A stretch of 35,543 nt of DNA, from NCBI GenBank assembly GCA_964424715.1, contig CAYRJW010000012.1, forward strand, positions 1 to 35,543. The letters run 5' to 3'. Shown piece by piece: positions 14,007-22,389 of the stretch. The translations under genes were made by a program, and so were the position numbers. Each line of letters opens with the position of its first letter. The stretch's first letter is position 1. Below the pieces are notes generated by a model. That model searched no databases and was not told where the DNA came from. It worked only from the letters and a program-made list of their open reading frames with translations. The stretch is from JAMHZE01 sp964424715. Lineage in GTDB: Bacteria; Pseudomonadota; Alphaproteobacteria; Rickettsiales; UBA8987.

Positions 14007-14499
14007 GCGATCTTAATTTTATGAATTTTGCCAGCGCGTAAATTGAAAATATCCCGGCGCATAACGCATAGATAAAATTCCATCCGGCCATTGAAAGGCC
14101 GAGGAGCTCGAACTGGATATCATCGCAGCGCACTGCTGGAGTGGCAAGTATCGAAGCACGCAGTGCCTCGATGGAGTCCATGTTCAGGGTGGATGCGCAA
14201 TTGCCGTGTATCCACCAGTGTTTTTCAACACCGATATGGTAGAAGGCAATGCCGGCATCTATCAGAAAAGCGTGAATTATCATTATCGCGGAAAATAAAA
14301 ATATTTTAAGACGCGGGCGTTTTATAGCGAGGAACGAAAATAATATTATCGCCATATATGGTATGCGCTGGAAAACACACAGCTCACACGGCTTCAGCCC
14401 AAATAGATATTGCGAGGCAAGCGCCAGCACAAGCGGCGCTGTTGCCATAAGCAGGAACAGCCGCGCGAGAGTTTTATTGTCTGAAAATATTTTATCCAT
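13993..14499 (-). CDS. dsbB: Disulfide bond formation protein DsbB
   Basis: A 168-residue inner-membrane protein with four hydrophobic helices. The first periplasmic loop has the redox pair Cys38-Glu-Leu-Cys41 (LKPCELCVFQR); the second loop has Cys101 and Cys125. DsbB re-oxidises DsbA and passes electrons to ubiquinone. Overlap with coq7, which makes ubiquinone, is functionally sensible. No DsbA is present in the window. The length and the PCxLCxxQR motif are as expected. Confidence 0.93.
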   Translation of the reverse strand: MDKIFSDNKTLARLFLLMATAPLVLALASQYLFGLKPCELCVFQRIPYMAIILFSFLAIKRPRLKIFLFSAIMIIHAFLIDAGIAFYHIGVEKHWWIHGNCASTLNMDSIEALRASILATPAVRCDDIQFELLGLSMAGWNFIYALCAGIFSIYALAKFIKLRSHETK

Positions 14500-14565
14500 G
14501 AATATATAATATATGTAAAATATTCGTCTACAAGTCTACAAGTTCAGAACTCTGGGGGTTTTCAG

Positions 14566-15282
14566 TTATTCTGATCTTTTACCATATTCCTGGTAACATC
14601 TGCTCAACTCAGCGACCATTTTCTCAAGGCTCATCTGGCCAGGGGCGGTCTGTTTGTTAAGCTGGCAGAATGTTAGCAGTGAGCCATAACGCGGGAAAGT
14701 GACACGGGTTATGGAACCCATATCGCCCATCCCTATAACGACAAGTTTTTTATCACTGCCTTGCAAAAGAGCGGCCAGCTTTTCTATATCCGCCTGGCTA
14801 TTCACCTGAGTTGCTATCTTTATTATATCTGCGCCTTTGGCAGTAGCGGCAGAAATTATATTTTCAAGCTCACTGATATCCGGAGTATCCTTGAAATTAT
14901 GATATGATACCATCGCAAGAACATCGTGTTTCTTTGCTTCCGCTATCACCTCATCAATTATGCCGGTGGCGCTGGATTCAATATCTACCGCATCTATCTT
15001 CGGCATTATATCTTTAAATAGCTTCAGCCTTTCCTGTTCGGAACCTGACCAGTTACCACCTTCATTTTTTGCTCTTATGGTAGCGATGTTCGCAATATCC
15101 CGGAAATCATCGGCCATCTCAGGCTTGAAATCCTGGTACAGATCTATTCTTATCTCGGCTATATCCAGACCTTTTTTCTGTATATCGGAAATTTCCTGCG
15201 CACCTATCCTGTCAGAAAAACTTGCCGCCAGATTAGGTCCCGGCCTTTCCAGTATCTTTGTAAGTTTATTACTCTCTCTCAT
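14566..15282 (-). CDS. aroD: Type I 3-dehydroquinate dehydratase
   Basis: A 238-residue protein that converts 3-dehydroquinate to 3-dehydroshikimate in the shikimate pathway. Type I active-site residues are present: Schiff-base Lys155 (IIKIATQ), catalytic His128 (MVSYHNF), the substrate-binding Arg of ATIRAKNEGG, Arg193 (GSITRV) and Gln216 (APGQMS). The AEIRIDLY motif also fits. It is monocistronic; the region between it and the kinase genes is short. A clear ribosome site is missing, and the start is chosen from family length. Confidence 0.93.
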   Translation of the reverse strand: MRESNKLTKILERPGPNLAASFSDRIGAQEISDIQKKGLDIAEIRIDLYQDFKPEMADDFRDIANIATIRAKNEGGNWSGSEQERLKLFKDIMPKIDAVDIESSATGIIDEVIAEAKKHDVLAMVSYHNFKDTPDISELENIISAATAKGADIIKIATQVNSQADIEKLAALLQGSDKKLVVIGMGDMGSITRVTFPRYGSLLTFCQLNKQTAPGQMSLEKMVAELSRCYQEYGKRSE

Positions 15283-15357
15283 GGGACATCAACTGCTTGG
15301 ACAATATCCCCAACTATAACACACTGTAATAAAACACAAGTGCTAATCACTTAAAAC

Positions 15358-16935
15358 TTATGCCCTACGCAGTTCCAGCCTGTCCTCCTGCTCACTGAAA
15401 TAGAGATTCGGCACTGTTTCTATTATCTCTTTCAGCTTATCGAAGCGCATTGGTTTCACCATATAACCGGAGACACCAAGTTTTTTTGCCTGCTGCTCAT
15501 CCTTATCATAGGCCGATGTGGTGCATATTATAACCGGCACGCCCTTCAGCAGATCATCCCTTCTTATCTGTTCCAGCAACTCGAAACCGTTCATGCGCGG
15601 CATATTTATATCCAGCAATATAAGGTCGATAGGGTTCTTGTTCCCCAGTGATGATTGCATCGTATCCATTGCCTCATGGCCGTCGGTCGCTACATTTAGC
15701 CTGCATTTGACCTTCGGCTGCTCGAACAATATTATTTTTGTCAGCTCTATATCCATCTTATTATCATCCACCAGAAGTATATTGGCCTCTTTTTTTATCT
15801 CCGCATTTATATTATTGGACATCTCCACATCAGCGGAAAATTCATCCGGATATCGCGATAAGGTCTGGCCGGAGTTTTTTGGGATGGCTATGAAGAAAGT
15901 GGTTCCCTCACCCATATTAGATTCGCACCATATCCTGCCGCCCAGCGATTCAACTATCTTTTTGCTGATGGCAAGCCCCATTCCAAGGCCGCTATTATCA
16001 TTATGGGAAACACGGTTGAACGGGTCGAATATCTTGATCAGATCGGTTTCCTCTATACCTTCACCATCATCATTGATGTAGAACATCCAGTGGTCTACCC
16101 TATCGGTACATCCCACGGCTATCTTCACCGGTTTCCTGTTATGCTTGATGGCGTTGCTTATCAGGTTCTGGAATAACTGCGTAAGCTGCACATGATTGCC
16201 ATTTATCTTCGGCAGCTGGTTCACTTTCACTTCCGCGCCCCTTTCGGTGATAAGCTTACTTAGATTCTCAATGGTCTCTTCAAGCAGCCACTGGGTGTTG
16301 CAGGTCTCCACATTCATTTTTTCTGCAGCATCAAGCCTTGTGTAGAGATGTATGGTATCGATAAGCCTGCCCATACGTTCTGCCGCGGATACTATATACT
16401 GGAAATAATCCTGCGATTTTTCTGAAAGCTTGGTACGGTCCGTTATAAGTTCCATGAATGAAATAATGGTACGCACCGGTTCTTTCAGATCATGCGCAAG
16501 CGCGCGGGTGAATACTTCCAGCGAGAGGCGCTGATCTTCGATATGCTGCTGCATACCGCAATATTCAATGGCCATCTGTATAGCGTGGCTCAGGGAATCA
16601 CTGGTTATGTCAGACTTGGTGATATAATTCTGCGCACCCTGCTGCATCGCCAGCACCGCCACAGATTCATTGCCCTGCCCGGTAAGCATCACCACTGGCA
16701 GGAACTGGTATTTCGCGCGGATATTCTTCAGCACATCAATACCGTTATGGCCGGGTAGCGAATAATCCAGTAGTATGCATGATGGCATGGTCTTTTCTAT
16801 CATATGAAGACCGGCATCACCATCCGCGGCCTCCTGAAAAGCATAACTATGGCCGGACTTGCTCAGTGCGCGTGTATAAAAAAGACGATCATCATCGCTA
16901 TCATCTATTATAAGAATGTTCTGTACTTCACTCAT
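15358..16935 (-). CDS. Receiver-kinase-receiver hybrid histidine kinase
   Basis: A 525-residue soluble protein. The start at 16935 has AAAGGAG upstream and overlaps the previous gene's stop by 8 bases. The order is receiver 1 (Asp57, ILLDYSLPGHNG), HisKA (TRALAHDLKEPVRTIIS, His148), HATPase (LFQNLISNAIKHN, NDDGEGI, GLGMGLAISK) and receiver 2 (Asp442, ILLDINMPRMNGF). The H-box HDLKEPxR is that of Cph1/bacteriophytochrome-type kinases. It has no sensor or membrane domain, so it likely takes phosphate from an upstream regulator, perhaps the coupled single-domain receiver. It lies last in a three-gene minus-strand array. Confidence 0.9.
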   Translation of the reverse strand: MSEVQNILIIDDSDDDRLFYTRALSKSGHSYAFQEAADGDAGLHMIEKTMPSCILLDYSLPGHNGIDVLKNIRAKYQFLPVVMLTGQGNESVAVLAMQQGAQNYITKSDITSDSLSHAIQMAIEYCGMQQHIEDQRLSLEVFTRALAHDLKEPVRTIISFMELITDRTKLSEKSQDYFQYIVSAAERMGRLIDTIHLYTRLDAAEKMNVETCNTQWLLEETIENLSKLITERGAEVKVNQLPKINGNHVQLTQLFQNLISNAIKHNRKPVKIAVGCTDRVDHWMFYINDDGEGIEETDLIKIFDPFNRVSHNDNSGLGMGLAISKKIVESLGGRIWCESNMGEGTTFFIAIPKNSGQTLSRYPDEFSADVEMSNNINAEIKKEANILLVDDNKMDIELTKIILFEQPKVKCRLNVATDGHEAMDTMQSSLGNKNPIDLILLDINMPRMNGFELLEQIRRDDLLKGVPVIICTTSAYDKDEQQAKKLGVSGYMVKPMRFDKLKEIIETVPNLYFSEQEDRLELRRA

Positions 16936-17386
16936 GGTTAACTCCTTTTGGTAAAATTGCGATCTCGAACCAGTATTCCCCAAGCCGTTTTATCGCCTCT
17001 ATCAACCCATCGAAGGTTATCGGTTTCTTTACATAGGTATTGGCACCGCTCCTGTAACATTCCTCAACATCACGCTCATCATCAGAGGTGGTGAGTATTA
17101 TGACAGGAATGTACATGGTCCTGCTGTTCTCTTTCAGCAGCTTCAGGGTCTTTCTGCCATCAAGGCCTGGCATGTTAAGGTCGAGTAATATCACTCCCGG
17201 CCTTGGAGAATCATGGTTAAGCTCCCTGAAGAAATCCAGAGCGGCCTGCCCTGAATTGCACCAATGCACAGGATTGTGAAGGTTCGCCTTTTTGAACGCG
17301 CGCATGGTCGCCTCATAATCATCATCACTGTCTTCCACCAGAAGAATGGTCTGCGACCTTTGGTCATTTGCTGATTCTGTTATCAT
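16928..17386 (-). CDS. Rcp1-like single-domain response regulator
   Basis: A 152-residue receiver-only protein with acidic pair Glu18/Asp19 (LLVEDSDDD), phospho-acceptor Asp69 (VILLDLNMPGLDGRKTL), a Thr-Ser switch (ILTTSDDERDVEECYRSGA) and Lys of VKKPI. The LVEDSxDD...N-P-V-H-W style is that of cyanobacterial Rcp1 and other phytochrome-linked regulators. It overlaps the preceding kinase gene by 23 bases and the following one by 8, so it is translationally embedded between them and is a good candidate phosphate shuttle. No DNA-binding domain. Confidence 0.93.
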   Translation of the reverse strand: MITESANDQRSQTILLVEDSDDDYEATMRAFKKANLHNPVHWCNSGQAALDFFRELNHDSPRPGVILLDLNMPGLDGRKTLKLLKENSRTMYIPVIILTTSDDERDVEECYRSGANTYVKKPITFDGLIEAIKRLGEYWFEIAILPKGVNHE

Positions 17387-18620
17387 TAGCGCCTCCGCCT
17401 TTCAGGTTAAAATAAAATGTTGTTCCTTCCCCCGGCACCGAATCCAGCCAGACCTGGCCGCCATGGCGTTCCACTATCTTCTTCACGAATGTAAGCCCGG
17501 AACCGGTTCCCATATCACCAATGCCATCGGCGCGGTTAAGCCTGCGGAAGATACGGAATATCTCATGATGGAATTGCGGCGCTATCCCTATGCCGTTATC
17601 CCTCACATAAAAAACATCTTTCTCCGCCCCTTCAGGAACCTCAATTTTTTTCAGGAACCCTACCTCTATCAACGGATCTTTCTTATCGTTATATTTCATC
17701 GCATTGGTTATAAGATTGCGGAATACTTCGGTAATGCGAGTTTTATCACAGGTTATCCTTGGTAATGGTTCAGGGATGGTTATGTTGGTATTCTTCGCTT
17801 TCAGCATTGGCTCCAGTAACTGTTCTATCTCAGTGATTATGGTGTTCGGGTCGGCCTCCTGTATCGACATCTCGGCCCTGCCCAGGCGCGCGAAGTAAAG
17901 CAGATCATTCACCAGACCTTCAAGTTTTTCTGCGAGGTATGAAAGGCGGTTCAATCTTTTTACGCCATCTTCATCCAGCTTATCTTTATAATCCTCGATC
18001 AGGAACGAGGCATGGTTATAAAGCCCGCGCAGAGGTTCCTTGAGATCGTGCGAGGCGATATAGGCAAAATCATCCAACTCCTGATTGCTGATCTCAAGCT
18101 CGTGCATATATTTCAGCAATACCTGGTCGGTCTTCTTGCGCGGCGTGATATCCTGAAAATGGGCGATGTAATAAAGCGGCTCACCCGATTCACTCCATAC
18201 CAGTGAGGCACTGACATGCACCCACACCAGCGAACCGTTCTTATGGACGAATCTTTTTTCATACTGCGTTGATTCTATTTCGCGGCTGGAGAATTTGCTT
18301 ACATATATCTCATCCTGCGGCAGGTCTTCAGGGAATGTCAGCTGGCGGAAATCGGTTGCAAGGAGCTCTTCCTCAGAATATCCGAGAATATCGCATATAG
18401 CCCTGTTCACCTGCAACCATTTGCCATCCGGCGTAAAAATTGCCATGCCGGTTGCGGCATATAACATCGCAGAGCGGAATTTTTCCTCGCTTTCCTGAAG
18501 CTTTATCCGCTCGGATTCCTGCATCTGTTTATATAATTCTTTGAGCTCTTCGTTTGCCTGCTGTAATTTCAGGTTGGTCTCCGTGACCTCCTGCGCGCGC
18601 TGGATAAGTTCCGCTTCCAT
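17364..18620 (-). CDS. C-terminal part of interrupted kinase (coiled coil, PAS, HisKA, HATPase)
   Basis: 418 codons run from the first available ATG to TGA. If a functional product is made by restart, it would hold the second PAS domain and the complete catalytic core, all with intact boxes. No ribosome site precedes this ATG (ACCTATAAA), so efficient re-initiation is doubtful. It overlaps the receiver gene downstream by 23 bases. Confidence 0.5.
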   Translation of the reverse strand: MEAELIQRAQEVTETNLKLQQANEELKELYKQMQESERIKLQESEEKFRSAMLYAATGMAIFTPDGKWLQVNRAICDILGYSEEELLATDFRQLTFPEDLPQDEIYVSKFSSREIESTQYEKRFVHKNGSLVWVHVSASLVWSESGEPLYYIAHFQDITPRKKTDQVLLKYMHELEISNQELDDFAYIASHDLKEPLRGLYNHASFLIEDYKDKLDEDGVKRLNRLSYLAEKLEGLVNDLLYFARLGRAEMSIQEADPNTIITEIEQLLEPMLKAKNTNITIPEPLPRITCDKTRITEVFRNLITNAMKYNDKKDPLIEVGFLKKIEVPEGAEKDVFYVRDNGIGIAPQFHHEIFRIFRRLNRADGIGDMGTGSGLTFVKKIVERHGGQVWLDSVPGEGTTFYFNLKGGGANDNRISK

Positions 18621-18797
18621 TTTATAGGTCTGGCTTCTGAGTTCCCGGTTCTCTTTAAGCCTCTGACGGCCCTGCTGTTTCAGTTTTACGAATTCGGTGG
18701 CATCCTCTACGCGGTGGATTATGTAGATTACCTCGCCATTATCATCGAATACCGGAGAGTTCAGAGGACTCCAGTGTCTTTCCTCGAATCCGCCGCC

Positions 18798-19106
18798 CTA
18801 GGATTCGGGGCGCCTTATATCATATTTCTGTAACGCCATCGCATCCGGGCGCTTATATTCCATCACCCTTGCCAGCGACGCTTTCAGGTTGCGTGTCCCG
18901 GTCGCATTAGGATCATCAGGATTATCGGGAAATACATCAAACAGGTTGCGGCCGATTATATGTTTGCGTACCGTCATGGTTGCAGACAGATACGCTTCAC
19001 TTACTGCAACGATGGTAAGATCATTTGTAAGAACAAGATAAAGCCCCGGTGCGGTTTCGAACAACACCTTAAAATCAGGCTCAGAAACCGGTCGTAGTTC
19101 CCTCAT
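18798..19106 (-). CDS. N-terminal fragment of interrupted kinase
   Basis: 102 residues starting MRELRPVSEPDFKVLFETAP, with AAGGA 9 bases before the ATG. They form the first three quarters of a PAS domain (GLYLVLTNDLTIVAVSEAYL, then GRNLFDVFPDNPDDPNATG) and end at the amber codon. Alone it would be an incomplete PAS fold, so it is unlikely to function by itself. Confidence 0.6.
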   Translation of the reverse strand: MRELRPVSEPDFKVLFETAPGLYLVLTNDLTIVAVSEAYLSATMTVRKHIIGRNLFDVFPDNPDDPNATGTRNLKASLARVMEYKRPDAMALQKYDIRRPES

Positions 19107-19626
19107 GTGCTTTGGTCCTTATACATTCTCCCCCAAGCCGGAACATGATTATATTGTACATCAACACGGTCAAATACGATACTAAAAAACCAATAAAAAT
19201 AGAGCGTTATATTATAAGTCACAAATAAATATCTCAATATTGATTCAATAACTGTAAGTATATTTGATAAATTTATTTCTACCTCTGGTTTATAAGATAG
19301 AACCGCAGAATTACCGTATTTTTTCTTTATCTTTATATTCTGTTTTTTCATAAACTTACCAGATATATAGAAACAGGTTGTTATATTGATGCAATCTAAA
19401 GTTGAAATTAATAAATATCTTTTTTTAGATAATATCAACTGGTAAAATTATTACTGGCGCCGCTTTAACCTAAAAACCCCCCTATTTCCGGATTTGTGTG
19501 GCTTTTCAGTAAAAACCGTAATTTCTGAATACCATATGGTTTTTTTATAATTTTTGTGCTTTACTAATAATGACACCGTTGATATTTACCTACCATAGGT
19601 TGAAAATTTAAGAGATAAGATAATAT
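19107..19626. other. AT-rich spacer between two divergent signalling arrays
   Basis: This 520-base stretch has no gene I can support. A minus-strand frame (19103-19438) is open but AT-driven, with odd Tyr/Ile/Lys content and no ribosome site. The stretch must hold the promoters of both divergent arrays. The part around 19465-19600 (AAAACCCCCCTATTTCCGG and following) breaks the AT-richness and may be regulatory. I see no clear consensus promoter. Confidence 0.6.
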
Positions 19627-20052
19627 ATGAAAAAGATAAGTTTCCTTCTTGTTGAAGATAATGAGTTCGATTTTATGATCTGCAAGGACATATTGGAGAA
19701 CCACTACCGTTCATTTGCCGAAATAAAAACCGTAACCTCACTCAAAGATGCTCTGGAAGAGATAGGCAAGGCTGACAGATCCTATGACATGATATTGCTT
19801 GATCTTAATGTTGATGATTCAAAAGGCAGTTCCACCCTTAATTCCATCGTCGGGAAATGCGCGGCTCCCATACTTGTATATAGCGGTGTATCTGACCGCA
19901 AGGATATTGCAGAGTCCATCCTTAACGGCGCAAGCGGCTATATAATAAAAGGCAAGGACAGCCCGCAGGTGGTAATAAATAATATCAACCACACGCTGGC
20001 AAACCGAAGAATAAGACCTGTACCTGAAGTACTTACCAGACTTGCCGGTTGA
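19627..20052 (+). CDS. Single-domain response regulator
   Basis: A 141-residue receiver with Glu10/Asp11 (LLVEDNEFD), phospho-acceptor Asp59 (MILLDLNVDDSKGSSTL), Ser of ILVYSGVSD and Lys of YIIKGKDS. The unusual NVDDSKG in place of the common MP-x-x-x-G loop is worth noting; it resembles receivers paired with some PAS or GGDEF proteins. It has no output domain. It is first of a three-gene plus-strand array, 33 bases before the kinase gene, with a small inverted repeat CCGGTT/AACCGG at its stop codon. Confidence 0.88.
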   Translation: MKKISFLLVEDNEFDFMICKDILENHYRSFAEIKTVTSLKDALEEIGKADRSYDMILLDLNVDDSKGSSTLNSIVGKCAAPILVYSGVSDRKDIAESILNGASGYIIKGKDSPQVVINNINHTLANRRIRPVPEVLTRLAG

Positions 20053-20085
20053 ACCTCCTGAACCGGAAATGAGAACAGATGATAT

Positions 20086-20799
20086 ATGACCGGGAAAAAT
20101 AACATTGAAGCTGAATATAAAAAACTGCAGCAGGAATATAAGGATTTCGCCTACGCGGTCTCCCACGATCTGAACGCGCCTTTGCGCCACATAAAAGAAT
20201 TTCTGCGCATAATGTTCGATTCACTGGGCAACAAGATATCTGGCCCTGATGAGCGTTTTAAAAATATAATTCTGGATGCTACGACCCGTACCGAAAAGAT
20301 ATTACAGAGTCTGGTCGATTTTTCACGCCTCAACAACCCTCCGGCATTAAAAGAGATAAAACTCAGCAATGTTGTCACCACGTCATTACAAAAATTCGCC
20401 GATAAAATAAAACAGAATAACATATCCGTCATAACGGAACTCGACGATACCTCAGTTAACGCCGACAAAGACCAAATACAGCGCCTGCTCGATGAGTTAA
20501 TTCATAATGCGGTAAAATTCTTCAATGCGCCATCTCCTGAAATAAAAATAACCACTACAGAAAATAACGGCATCATTACCATAAAGATATCTGATAACGG
20601 TATCGGCATCGAGGAACGCTTCCACGAAGAGGTGTTCAAGCCTATGCGCGCCCTTCACGCACAGGAGGAATTAAGAGGTGTTGGCATGGGGCTTACAATA
20701 GCACAAAAAATAGTATATAATCACAATGGTATTATAAAAATTTCCTCGAACAGAGAGCGCGGAATAACCGTAACGATCGAACTTCCAGAAAAGGTATGA
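20086..20799 (+). CDS. Sensor-less Cph1-type histidine kinase
   Basis: A 237-residue kinase made of only HisKA and HATPase. His27 lies in FAYAVSHDLNAPLRHIKEFL; the N-box is LDELIHNAVKFFN, then SDNGIGIEER and GVGMGLTIAQKI. No PAS, GAF or membrane segment is present, so it must be driven by other proteins, most simply by the receivers on each side. The HDLNAPLR box is of the phytochrome-type HisKA group. The next receiver gene overlaps its stop (ATGA). Confidence 0.92.
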   Translation: MTGKNNIEAEYKKLQQEYKDFAYAVSHDLNAPLRHIKEFLRIMFDSLGNKISGPDERFKNIILDATTRTEKILQSLVDFSRLNNPPALKEIKLSNVVTTSLQKFADKIKQNNISVITELDDTSVNADKDQIQRLLDELIHNAVKFFNAPSPEIKITTTENNGIITIKISDNGIGIEERFHEEVFKPMRALHAQEELRGVGMGLTIAQKIVYNHNGIIKISSNRERGITVTIELPEKV

Positions 20800-21188
20800 A
20801 TCTTATGCAGAAAGATATAAAAGTACTCATCATTGATGACAGCAGCAAAGATGCCGAGCTGATAAAATTTTACATAGACCACTGCACTGATCACGGCTTT
20901 AAATGCAATATCACCATATGCGAAAGCAGCGAAAATGCGCTTGAGATAATCCAGCATAATAACATAGATATAATGTTCATAGATTTTATGATGCCTAAAA
21001 TGGATGGCTTTGAGATGCTGGAATTCCTTAAAACCTATGATACTCCTTCAAAAATAATCTTTATAACCGGTCATCACAACCATTATATCCGCGAGGATGC
21101 CATCTCTAATGGAGCTGAATTCTATATGAATAAGAATGAGTTAAGCCACTCGGAGTTTGAAACAGTACTTAAAAGCGTTGCCCGATAA
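20796..21188 (+). CDS. Single-domain response regulator
   Basis: A 130-residue receiver with Asp14/Asp15 (LIIDDSSKDAEL), Asp63 (MFIDFMMPKMDGFEML), Thr of IIFITGHHNHY and Lys of FYMNKNELS. The first ATG overlaps the kinase stop; a second ATG three codons on is also possible. It completes a receiver-kinase-receiver array that mirrors, on separate genes, the fused receiver-kinase-receiver protein of the minus-strand array. Confidence 0.9.
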   Translation: MNLMQKDIKVLIIDDSSKDAELIKFYIDHCTDHGFKCNITICESSENALEIIQHNNIDIMFIDFMMPKMDGFEMLEFLKTYDTPSKIIFITGHHNHYIREDAISNGAEFYMNKNELSHSEFETVLKSVAR

Positions 21189-21350
21189 AGGCAATAACCA
21201 ACTTACCCCTTGCCTATAGTGCGTTTACCTGCTATATATACCTTCGAGTTAAGTAATTCTCTTCGTACATGCAAGCTCTTTTAAATGGAATTGAGCGGTA
21301 TCAATAAGATACAAAGATCTCCCTAAATCGATCATTACAGCGTTAAACTA

Positions 21351-21394
21351 AGAGTTTTTTGGATATATCCAAAATACCGAACTCTCGCTGAGTT
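21351..21394 (+). promoter_or_regulatory. Structured leader of the cold-shock gene
   Basis: A perfect 18-base palindrome (TTTTGGATATATCCAAAA, 21357-21374) sits within AGAGTT (21351-21356) and AACTCT (21380-21385), which can pair. AACTC can pair instead with GAGTT at 21390-21394. The leader thus has two exclusive stems just upstream of the ribosome site of the cold-shock gene at 21434, which fits a temperature-dependent mRNA switch as known for E. coli cspA. Pairing is seen; function is inferred. Confidence 0.4.
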
Positions 21395-21433
21395 AATAAT
21401 GATTCGGCTTTTAATCAATACAAGGAAAATACA

Positions 21434-21637
21434 ATGGCTACAGGTACAGTAAAATGGTTCAATCCAACTAAAGGCTTCGGCTTCATTCAACCTGATGCAG
21501 GTGGTGGCGACGTGTTCGTTCACATAACTGCTCTTGAAGGTGCAGGACTACGCACTCTAGAAGAAGGCCAGAAAGTTAGCTATGAACTAGAAACTAACAA
21601 AGGCAAAACTTCTGCAGTTGATATTAAACTAGTGTAA
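21434..21637 (+). CDS. CspA-family cold-shock protein
   Basis: 67 residues, a single cold-shock domain. RNP1 is KGFGFIQP and RNP2 is VFVHITAL; the opening is GTVKWFNPTKGFGF. CspA-type proteins are single-stranded nucleic-acid-binding RNA chaperones. AAGGAAA lies 6 bases before the ATG. The 245-base upstream region carries no gene and a structured element, as usual for a long cold-shock leader. A hairpin ends the gene at 21649-21678. Confidence 0.97.
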   Translation: MATGTVKWFNPTKGFGFIQPDAGGGDVFVHITALEGAGLRTLEEGQKVSYELETNKGKTSAVDIKLV

Positions 21638-21648
21638 GTTTACCAGAT

Positions 21649-21678
21649 CGGGAACCCTGTATTTATATAAGGTTCCCG
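21649..21678. terminator. Hairpin after the cold-shock gene
   Basis: CGGGAACC and GGTTCCCG pair perfectly over 8 bp with a 14-base AT-rich loop, 12 bases past the stop. GTTACTT follows. It also serves the convergent gene ending at 21691. Confidence 0.7.
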
Positions 21679-21690
21679 GTTACTTCTCCC

Positions 21691-21999
21691 CTACTCTTCT
21701 TCCCCCACACTCCCAGAAATCCTTATAGAATGATCAATACGGTCATTTATATCATCCGATAAATTATCCAGATCGACATCTTTACCGCCTTTGGTATTTA
21801 TACCGGTATTATTCTCAACTTCCTCTTCTTCGCTCCGGCTCATCTGGTTCGGGTCACCGCTGGTATTCACATAACTATTCGGCAGGTCTTCCCCCAGATC
21901 CGTTTCATCAAACGCCTTGCCAAGCTCGGAGGTTCCCATCCGGTCATTAACATTCTGCGCCATCGCGTCATTTTTCTGTTCGTTAACTAGAGCAACCAT
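21691..21999 (-). CDS. Acidic disordered protein
   Basis: A 102-residue hydrophilic protein with GGAGG 5 bases before its ATG. The second half is Asp/Glu/Asn-rich (RSEEEEVENNTG, DVDLDNLSDDINDRIDHSI). No signal peptide, membrane helix or cysteine is seen. Convergent with the cold-shock gene, sharing its terminator. No family is recognised; the composition would suit a small stress or desiccation-type protein, but this is a guess. Confidence 0.65.
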   Translation of the reverse strand: MVALVNEQKNDAMAQNVNDRMGTSELGKAFDETDLGEDLPNSYVNTSGDPNQMSRSEEEEVENNTGINTKGGKDVDLDNLSDDINDRIDHSIRISGSVGEEE

Positions 22000-22188
22000 A
22001 ATTCCTCCATTGGGTTTTCTTATCCGATAGGCTTATTATCCGCCTGCCCGCATAAATTTGCCATATGGGTTTTACTTCCCACACCCCCGCAGCAGGAATA
22101 GATAAAATTCATATCAAATCAGAACAAATCCTTATTGTATTCTTATGCGTAGATCGTCATCATCAGGCATAAACCAAGGAGCTTTCAT

Positions 22189-22353
22189 ATGACCATGCAT
22201 AACAAACCCCAATCCAATTTCAAAAAACCATTGAAGAACAGCCTGCCTAAAAATAACAATGTTGGCAATAAGCAGAACAGGAATGATATAGTCAACGAGA
22301 ACACAGCCCATAACCCAAGCAGGAAAGAGCCGAGCCATAAACCAACGAAATAA
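22189..22353 (+). CDS. 54-residue basic disordered protein
   Basis: AAGGAG is followed 7 bases later by ATG, then 54 codons and TAA. The product (opening MTMHNKPQSNFKKPLKNSLP) is dominated by Lys, Asn, Pro and Ser and has no hydrophobic core. It lies 36 bases before the YdbH-like gene on the same strand and may share its promoter. Resembles in composition the 41-residue protein encoded at 2369-2494. No function can be assigned. Confidence 0.55.
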   Translation: MTMHNKPQSNFKKPLKNSLPKNNNVGNKQNRNDIVNENTAHNPSRKEPSHKPTK

Positions 22354-22389
22354 GTACTGTCCGGACAGGAGTTATTATATAAATATTCC

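Larger units (their letters stand above)
17364..19106 (-). pseudogene. Double-PAS histidine kinase cut by an in-frame amber codon
   Basis: Reading without the stop gives about 580 codons in one frame: PAS-like domain 1 (about residues 8-145), a coiled coil, PAS domain 2 (about 210-330; ATGMAIFTPDGKW, FQDITPRK), HisKA (IASHDLKEPLRGLY) and HATPase (NLITNAMKYND, DNGIGIAP, GTGSGLTFVKKI). Codon 103 is TAG (18798-18800) inside PAS 1: IRRPES-stop-GGGFEERHWSP. Related PAS domains, as I recall them, have Glu there, and GAG to TAG is one base change. The frame after the stop keeps normal composition for over 480 codons with no frameshift. It may be a recent mutation, an allele, or an assembly error. 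Confidence 0.75.

Noticed and set aside
18798..18800. Recoding of TAG as an amino acid
   Set aside because: TAG ends many other intact genes in the window, such as those at 465, 1335, 2154, 2357 and 3240.
19103..19438. 111-codon minus-strand frame before the interrupted kinase
   Set aside because: AT-driven composition with excess Tyr, Ile and Lys, no ribosome site and no recognisable domain; it covers the likely promoter area.
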